Below the pieces are notes generated by a model that saw nothing but the letters and a program-made list of their open reading frames with translations, ran no database searches and had not been told where the DNA came from. Source: an uncultured Kiritimatiellota bacterium (lineage in GTDB: Bacteria > Verrucomicrobiota > Kiritimatiellia > RFP12 > UBA1067). Taken from it: 7,650 bases of DNA. Of the stretch, positions 1-7,300 are shown one piece after another. The stretch spans positions 1-7,650 of the forward strand of contig CAKUGW010000133.1 in NCBI GenBank assembly GCA_934654805.1, read 5' to 3'. Numbering within the stretch: position 1 is the stretch's first letter; every line of letters starts with the position of its first letter. Made by a program: the position numbers and the translations under genes.

Positions 1-72
1 GGAAATCCGCACGTCCGGTTTGATGAGGGGGAAGTCGCATCGGCGAAGCCGAGGCGTGGGTCTCTACTCTAC
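1..72 (+). mobile_element. Group II intron, 3' end (partial domain V, complete domain VI)
   Basis: The window opens inside domain V, the catalytic hairpin of a group II intron. Bases 1-6 form a GAAA tetraloop closed by a G-U pair. Bases 7-20 (CCGCACGTCCGGTT) are the characteristic 3' strand of bacterial domain V; its 5' strand lies outside the window. Domain VI follows at 25-69 with a bulged A at 66. The intron would end with AC at 71-72, placing the branch A seven nucleotides from the 3' end, as is usual. The reverse transcriptase/maturase gene, if present, would be upstream of the window. The intron is in the same orientation as the genes that follow, so splicing could rejoin the flanking transcript. 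The identification rests on the recalled domain V consensus plus the folded domain VI; subclass cannot be assigned from this fragment. Confidence 0.88.
25..69 (+). ncRNA. Group II intron domain VI hairpin with branch-point A66
   Basis: Hand folding gives a basal stem of G25-C69, A26-U68 and G27-C67, then an unpaired A at 66, then G28-U65, G29-C64, G30-U63, G31-C62 and A32-U61. After an internal loop, C36-G37-C38 pair with G54-C55-G56. After an A39/G53 mismatch, bases 40-44 (TCGGC) pair with 48-52 (GCCGA) around a GAA loop. A single bulged adenosine in the basal stem, close to the intron end, is the hallmark of domain VI: its 2' hydroxyl starts the first splicing step and forms the lariat. Confidence 0.85.
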
Positions 73-171
73 ACAAAACTGAGACACGACAACAAGGCGA
101 AAAGGGCCAGCAACCCTTGCGTCAACACTCTTCCGGGGGCGCTTGACCGTCTCGGACGGACGCTGAAGGTC
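73..171 (+). other. 3' exon flank, in frame with the discoidin-repeat gene
   Basis: From the predicted splice junction to the first ATG at 172 the gene's frame has no stop codon, and it encodes 33 residues rich in Lys and Arg. The last residues before the ATG (RLGRTLKV) would supply the basic n-region that the signal peptide starting at 172 lacks. There is no ATG or GTG in this frame between 73 and 171, and the Shine-Dalgarno-like GAAGG at 165-169 is only two bases from the ATG, too close for good initiation. I therefore infer that this stretch is coding and that the true start codon is in the 5' exon, upstream of the intron. The alternative is an untranslated leader. Confidence 0.55.
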
Positions 172-2382
172 ATGAGCCTGGTGACCGTGTGTGCGGGGGC
201 GGGGTTCGCTTCGGCGAAGACGGTCTCCGAGCCCATGACGCTCACGCAGGATACGGACTGGCGCGGTCAGGGCCTCGTTACGCTGACTGGGGCCGGCTCG
301 ATCAACCTGGCGGGCTTCAGCCTCCAGACGGACGGCATCACGGGCGAAGACAATTGGCTGGAAGACGTGACGACGCCCGAGGCGTCGAAGGCGTCTTCGA
401 GCGCGTGTTTTGCCGGGCCGGCCTCCGTCCTCTTTGACAACGACATCCGCTATGCGTCGGATCACCGCTTCGGGATAGCCTACGGGGGTTTCCCTGGCAC
501 GATTGCCTACGACTTCGGCGAGCCGGTCTGTCTCGGCGCTTATAAGCTCTATTATCAGTCCGTCGTACAGGGTCGATTCCCGCACACATGGACGTTCGAG
601 GGGTCGAATGACGGGACGACCTGGACGGTCGTCGATCGGCATGAGGGTGACCTCAACTGGACCAACCCCTGTGTGCGGCGCTTCACGTTCGCCAACGCCG
701 AAGCCTTCCGGCATTATCGCCTGAACTTCCCTGTTGGGTGCACGGACAACGGCGCGCTGGAGCTTTACCAGATCGAGTGCTTCAGGGCCTCGCCCCTGGA
801 CGACAGGACGGGACCGGACGCGAGTCGCGTGACCTCCACCTCGACTTTCTTCGGCGGAAACGCGACCATGCTGTTCGACAACGTGTTCGAGCACAGTCCG
901 GATCATCGCGCCGCGCTTTACGTTTCCAACAACGCCCCCTTCGAGGTGACATACGATTTCGGCGCGCCCGTGTGCGTGAACCGCTATCGCCTGCATTACG
1001 GCAGTCTGTCAAGGAACGCAGACCGTGCGCCGTACACGTGGACGCTGGCGGGCTCGAACGACGACAAGACGACGTGGACGGTCGTGGACGCGCATGCGGC
1101 GGACGGCAACTGGTCCTTCCCCGACGTGCGCACGTTCGACTGTTCGCGGCCGGGCTCCTACCGGTATTACCGACTTGAAGTGGCGGCGCCAGTCTGGGGG
1201 AACATCATGGAGCTCTGCCAGATCGAGTATTTCGCAGGTCCGCTGATCACGTCGTTCCCCGCCGACGGGACGCCGGTGGCAGACTTGACCACGAATGACG
1301 CGACGCGCGCGAGTTCCTCGGAGCTGTACGGCGGGACGACGGCGGCCACGCTGTTCGACAACCGGTTTTTCTATGACCAGACGTCCCATCGCATCTGCGC
1401 GAACAAGTTCCCGGCCTCGTTTGCCTATGACTTCGGCGAGCCGACGCTGGTCAACGGCTACACGATTCACTTCAACGGGCTTTACGAACACCGGGCGCCG
1501 AAGGCGTGGACGTTCGAGGGGACGGACGACCCAGACGGCAACTGGAAGACGCTGGACCGCCGCGCCGACGTCACAGGCTGGACAAAAGGCGAGGCGCGTT
1601 CCTATGCCTTCGCCAACGAGCGGAAATGCCGACACTATCGGCTCTCTGTCACGGCGTCCAACGGGGAGGGCGTCCTGGAGCTCTACCAGCTTGAATTCGG
1701 CGCGGCGCGCGGCCGGCTGCACGTCAACGTCGGCTCGGGCGAGACGCAGACCAACCGGAGCGTCGTGCTGAGCGGTGCGCTGGATCTCGTCAAGGAAGGG
1801 GCCGGCGCCTGGGTGGCCGCCGTGCCGCAGCAGCGGTTCATGGGAGACGTCCGTGTCGCGGAAGGAACCTTGCGGGCGGGACTGTCCGGCGACGAGGCCG
1901 TCCTGGGACGTCCGGGCTTCTGCACGGTGGCGGTTGCCGCGCCGGGCGTCTTCGACATCGATGCGTTCGGCGGCTGGAAAGGCTATCCCGTCCGCCTGGA
2001 CGGCGGCACGCTGGCCTGCTCGATGCCGTCCGAGTCCGCGCCGACCGAGACGTTCGAGTCGATTGCGCTGACGGCGGACTCGTCCCTGTCCGTTCGCGGG
2101 CCGCTGACGCTGGGCGGCGCGGCGGGCGCCGGCGTCCTCGACCTGGGCGGACATCGGCTGACCGTCGATCTCGTGGACGGCGGCCTGCTGAGCCTCGCGC
2201 TGGCGGAGATCCGAAACGGGAAGATGGCCTTTGCCGTCGATGGCGCGCAGGCGGCGAACGGCGTGAAGGTGGCCGCCTGGACGACGCCGCCCGCGCTGAC
2301 GAAGGCGCGCTACGTCCATGCCAAGCCAGCCGAGGACGGGCTTTACGCGCTCGTTCCCGGTCTGCTGTGGGTGCTTCGGTAA
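172..2382 (+). CDS. Secreted protein with three discoidin (F5/8 type C-like) repeats and an autotransporter-type beta-strand repeat
   Basis: This encodes an exported, probably surface-associated, binding protein. Residue numbers are from the ATG at 172. The h- and c-regions of a signal peptide occupy residues 1-15, ending at ASA before KTVSE; the basic n-region lies upstream, so the real start is probably earlier (see 73-171). Three related beta-sandwich repeats follow at about 65-203, 216-355 and 371-507. Each has an LFDN motif, a YDFG-[EA]-P motif, a WT[FL]-x-G-[ST] strand and a terminal LELYQ-like strand. Discoidin/CBM32-type modules commonly bind sugars. Residues about 516-573 (LDLVKEGAGAWV, then VRVAEGTLRAG) match autotransporter-associated beta-strand repeats, but no C-terminal barrel is present. 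No catalytic domain is seen. It is the first gene of the apparent operon. Function as a glycan-binding or adhesin-like protein is an inference from the modules and the neighbouring glycosidases. Confidence 0.85.
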   Translation: MSLVTVCAGAGFASAKTVSEPMTLTQDTDWRGQGLVTLTGAGSINLAGFSLQTDGITGEDNWLEDVTTPEASKASSSACFAGPASVLFDNDIRYASDHRFGIAYGGFPGTIAYDFGEPVCLGAYKLYYQSVVQGRFPHTWTFEGSNDGTTWTVVDRHEGDLNWTNPCVRRFTFANAEAFRHYRLNFPVGCTDNGALELYQIECFRASPLDDRTGPDASRVTSTSTFFGGNATMLFDNVFEHSPDHRAALYVSNNAPFEVTYDFGAPVCVNRYRLHYGSLSRNADRAPYTWTLAGSNDDKTTWTVVDAHAADGNWSFPDVRTFDCSRPGSYRYYRLEVAAPVWGNIMELCQIEYFAGPLITSFPADGTPVADLTTNDATRASSSELYGGTTAATLFDNRFFYDQTSHRICANKFPASFAYDFGEPTLVNGYTIHFNGLYEHRAPKAWTFEGTDDPDGNWKTLDRRADVTGWTKGEARSYAFANERKCRHYRLSVTASNGEGVLELYQLEFGAARGRLHVNVGSGETQTNRSVVLSGALDLVKEGAGAWVAAVPQQRFMGDVRVAEGTLRAGLSGDEAVLGRPGFCTVAVAAPGVFDIDAFGGWKGYPVRLDGGTLACSMPSESAPTETFESIALTADSSLSVRGPLTLGGAAGAGVLDLGGHRLTVDLVDGGLLSLALAEIRNGKMAFAVDGAQAANGVKVAAWTTPPALTKARYVHAKPAEDGLYALVPGLLWVLR
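364..1704 (+). repeat. Three tandem discoidin-domain coding repeats
   Basis: Three diverged units lie at about 364-790, 814-1240 and 1282-1704. They align at protein level (CFAGPASVLFDN, FFGGNATMLFDN, LYGGTTAATLFDN; then IAYDFGEP, VTYDFGAP, FAYDFGEP). Similarity is also visible in DNA, for example TGGACG at the start of the same strand, followed by a GACGG/ACGAC-rich segment, in all three. This points to internal duplication within one gene. Unit 2 is the most diverged, with extra residues around 1000-1030. Confidence 0.75.
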
Positions 2383-2396
2383 GTTTCCTGACGGTT

Positions 2397-2402
2397 GAAA
2401 GG
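2397..2402 (+). promoter_or_regulatory. Shine-Dalgarno sequence selecting the ATG at 2409
   Basis: GAAAGG ends immediately before an ATG at 2403 and six bases before a second in-frame ATG at 2409. The six-base spacing makes 2409 the better start; zero spacing argues against 2403. Confidence 0.65.
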
Positions 2403-2408
2403 ATGAAC

Positions 2409-4340
2409 ATGACACGTGCATTTTCCCTTGTTTCCGCCCTGCTGCCGCTGGCGGCCTGCGCAACCTTGCCGGTGCGTGCGGGCACACCCCTGAATCGCCA
2501 GGCCCAGCCTGCGCTGAAGGACGTGCGCCTCGAAGGCCCGCTGGCGGCGAAGACCGACCGCCTGCTGGCGCGGCGCGTGACGGACGACTTCATGCGGCAG
2601 ACCATCTTCGACGAGGCGTTGCGCGCCTTTGTCGCGCGCGACGACGACCAGCGTCCGTGGGACGGCATGTGGCGCGGCGAGTTCTGGGGAAAGACGATGC
2701 TCTCCGCCGCGCGCGTCGCCGAATACCTGGACGATCCGAAGCTGAAGGCCGCGCTTGTGACCGAAGGGCGCCGCCTGATGGCGACGGCGGACGCCGACGG
2801 CTACATCGGCAGCTACGCGGTCGCGACCAACTGCACGGTCGGCGACGCCCAGATGAAGGCGCACAAGAACAACTGCACGAACTGGAACCTCTGGAACCGT
2901 AAGTACGTGATCTGGGGGCTGCTGGCGGCCTACAAGGCGACGGGGGACCGGCCCCTGCTGGACGCGGCCGTCGCACAGGCGCGGCACTTCATCGGGCTGG
3001 TGCGCCGCGCGGGCATTTCCCTTGCCGACACGGGGCATCCGGGGCTGTACGGCATGCCGACGATGAGCGTCCTGAAGCCGATGCTGCTTCTTTACGAGGA
3101 GACGCGGGAGCCGCTTTTCCTCGCGTTTGCGAACGAGATCGTGGCGGACTGGGACCGTGCGGACGGGCGGGCGCCGAACTTCTTCCGGAATGCGTCGTCC
3201 GGGCGTCCGCTGTACGCCTGGTATCCGCAGCCGGAGATGTGGGCCAAGACCTACGAGATGCTCAGCTGCGTCGACGGGCTGATCGAGCACGCGCGGGTCA
3301 CGGGCTCCCGCCGGTCGCTGGAGACGGCACGGGCCGTGCGCGACAACCTCGCGCGGCACGAAGTGAATTCGATCGGCGGCCTCGGCATTTCGGACCGTCT
3401 ATTGGGGGCGGAGACGTTCCCGTTCGCCTCGACGGAGCTGTGCGACGTGATCCACTGGATCCGGCTCAACCTCGACCTCTTTCTGGAGACGGGCGACGAC
3501 GCCTACATGGACAGCATCGAGTTCAGCTACTTCAACGCCTTCCTGGCCGGCATCTACCGAAGCGGAAGCTGGGCGCCGATCGTCGTCCGGGACGCCGGCC
3601 GTCACCGCAACGGCTGGGGCGGGCAGTGCGCCTATGCCTATCACCACTGCTGTCTCGACAATGCGCCGCGCACGGTCATGGACATCGCCTCGGCCGTCGT
3701 CACGCAGGAGGCCTCGGGACGCTACCGCGTGAACCTCTACCAGGACGCGACCGTATCGCTCAACGGGACGCGGTTCGTCATTCGCGGGGACTATCCGGCG
3801 CAGGGCCGCGTGACGGTTCGCGTGGACGGCCCGGCCGAGGTCGCGTTCCGCAAGCCCGGCTGGTGCCCGAAGCTGGACGTCGTCCGCACGGACGAGGGGA
3901 CGTCTGCGGTCTACGAACTGACGTTCGACATGAACGCGCGGCTCGTCAACCGGTCGCTTGCCGCGAGCGTCGACACGCCTGCCGGGGCCGTGGCGACGCG
4001 CACGTGGGGCGAGGACCGTTACATCTTCCACGTCGATGACGACCTGCGCGGCTTCGTCCCGACCGAACCGGCGGCGACCGTGTGCTATGGGCCGCTGGTC
4101 TTGGCGAAGTCGGTTCGTCTGGGCGCCTCCGAAGCGGAACTGAGGCGTTCGGAGGCGGTCAACAACAAGGGCTACGGCGTTCGCCTGACGCCCATCCGGG
4201 CTGCGGACGTCTATGCGCCGTTTGCCGTCGAGCTGTTCAAGGAAGGCGCGCCGGCCGTGCGGACGAAGGCGTGCGCCTACGAGTCGGCGAGCGACGATCC
4301 CGTCTTTCGCGGCGGCTACATCTTCACGACGAGGTTCTGA
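2409..4340 (+). CDS. Exported GH127-like (DUF1680) glycoside hydrolase, beta-L-arabinofuranosidase type
   Basis: The 643-residue product starts with an export signal (MTRAFSLVSALLPLAAC) containing a good lipobox, LAAC, with Cys17 as the possible lipidated residue. Cleavage by signal peptidase I further on (VRA-G) is the alternative. The body reads as an (alpha/alpha)6-barrel enzyme of the DUF1680/GH127 group followed by a beta-sandwich region. The characterised member HypBA1 coordinates zinc with a Glu-x-Cys pair and a Cys-Cys pair, and uses one of the paired Cys as nucleophile. Here the equivalents are Glu343-Leu-Cys345 and Cys414-Cys415 (HHCCLDN). Glu335 in GAETF fits the GE-[AS]-F acid/base position, although the loop to the Glu-x-Cys motif is shorter. 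GGLG and RLLGAETF resemble the family block. GH127 enzymes release beta-L-arabinofuranose, but the family and its relatives have varied substrates, so specificity is open. It lies 26 bp after the discoidin gene. Confidence 0.83.
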   Translation: MTRAFSLVSALLPLAACATLPVRAGTPLNRQAQPALKDVRLEGPLAAKTDRLLARRVTDDFMRQTIFDEALRAFVARDDDQRPWDGMWRGEFWGKTMLSAARVAEYLDDPKLKAALVTEGRRLMATADADGYIGSYAVATNCTVGDAQMKAHKNNCTNWNLWNRKYVIWGLLAAYKATGDRPLLDAAVAQARHFIGLVRRAGISLADTGHPGLYGMPTMSVLKPMLLLYEETREPLFLAFANEIVADWDRADGRAPNFFRNASSGRPLYAWYPQPEMWAKTYEMLSCVDGLIEHARVTGSRRSLETARAVRDNLARHEVNSIGGLGISDRLLGAETFPFASTELCDVIHWIRLNLDLFLETGDDAYMDSIEFSYFNAFLAGIYRSGSWAPIVVRDAGRHRNGWGGQCAYAYHHCCLDNAPRTVMDIASAVVTQEASGRYRVNLYQDATVSLNGTRFVIRGDYPAQGRVTVRVDGPAEVAFRKPGWCPKLDVVRTDEGTSAVYELTFDMNARLVNRSLAASVDTPAGAVATRTWGEDRYIFHVDDDLRGFVPTEPAATVCYGPLVLAKSVRLGASEAELRRSEAVNNKGYGVRLTPIRAADVYAPFAVELFKEGAPAVRTKACAYESASDDPVFRGGYIFTTRF

Positions 4341-4344
4341 CGAA

Positions 4345-4350
4345 ACGAGG
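4345..4350 (+). promoter_or_regulatory. Shine-Dalgarno sequence for the beta-helix/GH20 gene
   Basis: ACGAGG lies seven bases before the ATG at 4358, inside the 17 bp gap after the GH127-like gene. This supports 4358 rather than the upstream in-frame start at 4082, which lies inside the preceding gene, and rather than the next ATG at 4364. Confidence 0.65.
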
Positions 4351-4357
4351 TGCTGAC

Positions 4358-7300
4358 ATGACGATGAGACTTCCGATTGTCCTGTTGTTCGCCCTTGGCG
4401 GCGTCTGTGCGCCTGCGGCCGAGCCGGTCACGCCGTCCTACGCCGAGGCGGCGTTTCCTGCGGCCGCGCGCGCGGCGATGACGACGAACCTGACGGTCGA
4501 GGCGATGCGCTGCCGCAGCCGCTCCTGCGCGCTGGACGACCGGATCGCGCGCGAGGTCGGCGCGCCGGCGGGCGTGGACGTCGCCGCCGTGCGCATCGGC
4601 AAGCGGCGGGAAGTGCGTGACCGCGCGCAGACGTTCGCCGAGGCGAACCTCCGGCGCGGAGGCGCCGACGGGCTGGGCTTCGCCGAACAGGCGCTGGCCG
4701 ACGTCGAGGAGATCAACCGGCTGCTGGAGGACGAGCTGCGCTTTCGGCGGATGGCGCCGTCCGGGGCCAACCGTCCTGTCGTGCTGAACGTCCGGGACTT
4801 CGGCGCGGTCGGCGACGGGAAGGCGGACGACTCGGCGGCCTTTGCGCGCGCGAACGCGGCGCTGGGGCAGCTGGGGGGCGCGCCGACGGTCCTGCGCATC
4901 CCGGCCGGCACCTATCGCCTCGTGACGACGCGCACGGCGCGGCCGTTCACGACGGCGGCCGGCGAGTTCAACGAGGATCCGTGGGTGCGGACGGGCTACT
5001 GCCTGTTCGACGGCCTGCAGAACTGCCGCATCGAGGGCGACGGGCCGGAGAAAACGCGTCTGCGGTCCGGCTACCGCGGGCAGCAGCTGGCCCTGGTGAA
5101 CTGCGTCAACTGCACGGTGAAGGGGCTGGAGCTGGCGACCGAGGAAATCCCGTTCCTCGAAGGCGACGTGCTGGCGTACGACCGCGAGACTTTCGCCTGC
5201 GACATCCGCCTCAAGCCGGGCACCCTGCGCCCGGACGACCCGAAGTGGCATCCGGTCGGGTTCGAGAAGCAGTTTGGCGTCGAGAGCTTTGGCGTCGAGT
5301 TCGACAAGTCGGGCAACCTCATCCGCACCGCCGCGCTGCTGTGCTGGCGGATGGGCGAGAACTACAAGGACCTCGGCGACGGCCGGTGGCGCCTGTTCCT
5401 CGACGGGAAGGTCGGGCGCAGCCACCTGGACGGCATCGTCGTCGGCGGCACGCTCGCGCTGCCGAACCGGACCAACGCCTACGGGGCTTTCGCGTTCCGC
5501 TTCTGCACGTTCTGCACGGCGGAGGACGTCTGGGTGCGCACGAGCCGCAGTTCGGCCTTCTGCACGCTGCGGTCGCGCGGCAGCACGTTCGACCGGTGCC
5601 GACTGTTTCCGCTTGACGGACACTCTCTTTCGAGCAATGCGGACGGCTGCTTCTGCGATCCGGGCACGTTCGTGTACCGCTGCTCGTTCGACGCGATGTG
5701 CGACGACGGCCTCAACGTGAGAAGCCGCGCGCTGGTGACGGCGCCGGGCCGTTCGCCGAGCGAGGCCCTGCACCTGGACAACGGCGTCAATCGCGGCGGG
5801 GCGCTTGTCGCCTTTGCGGACCCGAAGACGGGACAGTACCTGGCGAACGCCGCGCTGGCCCAGACGGACGCGGCGGTCTTCCTCTCCAACGGCTGGCGCC
5901 GCGTCTCGCGCTTCGACCGTGCGCTGCCGCCCGGCATCGCGCAGGGTGCCTACCAGTACGAGCCGCGCCAGTTCGGCGTCGGAACCGTGATCAGCGGCTG
6001 CTCGTTCCGCAACGGACGCTGGTCCGGCAGCGTCATCCAGTCGCCGCAGGCGCTGATCGAGGACTGCACGTACGAGGGCGTCCGGAACGAGTGCATTCGC
6101 CTCGGGGCGCTGGGGAACTGGCGCGAAGGGCCGCCGCCGTATGCGGTGCGGATCCGCAGCTGCCGGTTCGCCGCGTCGGGCACGGGCGTCGGCTCGTGGA
6201 TCGAGATGTTTTCGCCGGAGGACGGGACGAAGTCTGACGTCACGGTCGCGCCCGTTCGCGGCGTGGACATCGAGGACTGCGTCTTCGAGCGCCTGGCGGT
6301 CGCGCCCGTCTCGCTGAAGAACGCGACGGACGTCCGCCTGGTCGGCAACCGCGTCGACGGGGCGGCGCTGTCGCCGGAGAGGGATGTCGTCCGCCAGACG
6401 TCCGAGCGGGTGTCGGCCGTGAAGTCGGAGAGCCTGCCGGCTTTCGGCTTCCGCGCGTTCATGCTCGACGAGGCGCGGCACTTCTTCGGGAAGGAGAAGG
6501 TGAAGCAGTACCTTGACGTGATGCGGCGACACCGCTACAACTACTTCCACTGGCACCTGACCGACGACCAGGGCTGGCGGATCGACGTGCCGGGCTTCCC
6601 GGAGCTGGTGCGCAAGGGCGCGAAGCGTCCCGCGACGCCGCTGCGCGGGCAGGACACGAAGCCGGACGGCCGCCCGTATGGCCCGTACTTCTATTCGGAT
6701 GCTGACATCCGGGAGGTCGTGGACTACGCGAAGGCGCGCGGCATCGAGGTCATCCCCGAGATCGACATGCCGGGGCACGTCGGCGCGTTGCTGGCTTCGC
6801 ATCCGGAGCTGGCCTGCGCGCCGGACGCGCAGCCGGGGACGCCGCTCGTCCGGTGGGGCGTCTCCCCCGAGGTCCTGTGCGTGGGGAACGAGGCCGTCTA
6901 CGCCTATCTCGAACGGCTGGTTGCGGCGGTCGCCCGGCTCTTCCCGTGCGACTACTTCCACATCGGCGGCGACGAGTGTCCCCGGACGCGCTGGGAGGCG
7001 TGCGACCGGTGCCGAGGCCTGATGGCGCGGGAGGGCATGGGCCAGTCGGCGGAGCTGCAGGCGTACTTCGTCCGCCGGGTCGCGGCGATGGTGGCCCGCT
7101 GCGGCAAGAAGGTGATCGGCTGGGACGAGATCCTGGAGGCGGGCGAACTGCCGAAGGGGACCATCGTGCAGAACTGGCGTTCGGCGTCGAACGGCGTGAG
7201 CGGCGCGGACATCGTGCGCAAGGCGGCGGAGAAGGGCTGCCGCGTGATCATGTCGCCGCTGAATACGGCCTACTTCACCCAGCCGACGGGCGAGATCGGC

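Noticed and set aside
143..171. TTGACC at 143-148 as a possible -35 promoter element
   Set aside because: No -10-like sequence occurs at the right distance (the bases are AAGGTC), and the region is more likely coding.
2367..2408. Upstream GTG start for the GH127-like gene, overlapping the discoidin gene
   Set aside because: It would put a non-signal-like segment (MGASVSFLTVER) before a good signal peptide, while the GAAAGG at 2397-2402 is ideally spaced for the ATG at 2409.
1009..2487. A 492-codon minus-strand frame opposite the discoidin gene, and a 338-codon one at 2343-3359
   Set aside because: Both are Arg/Pro-rich shadows of plus-strand genes, with no motif and no plausible ribosome binding site.
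4082..4357. Upstream in-frame start of the beta-helix/GH20 frame
   Set aside because: It lies inside the GH127-like gene, and its translation is Arg/Gly-rich noise. The ATG at 4358 has a Shine-Dalgarno sequence and begins a signal peptide.
6968..7015. Cys874, Cys882 and Cys885 after the GH20 catalytic pair as a new metal site
   Set aside because: The HIGGDECP...RW..C..C pattern is common in bacterial GH20 enzymes, so it is not a special feature of this protein.
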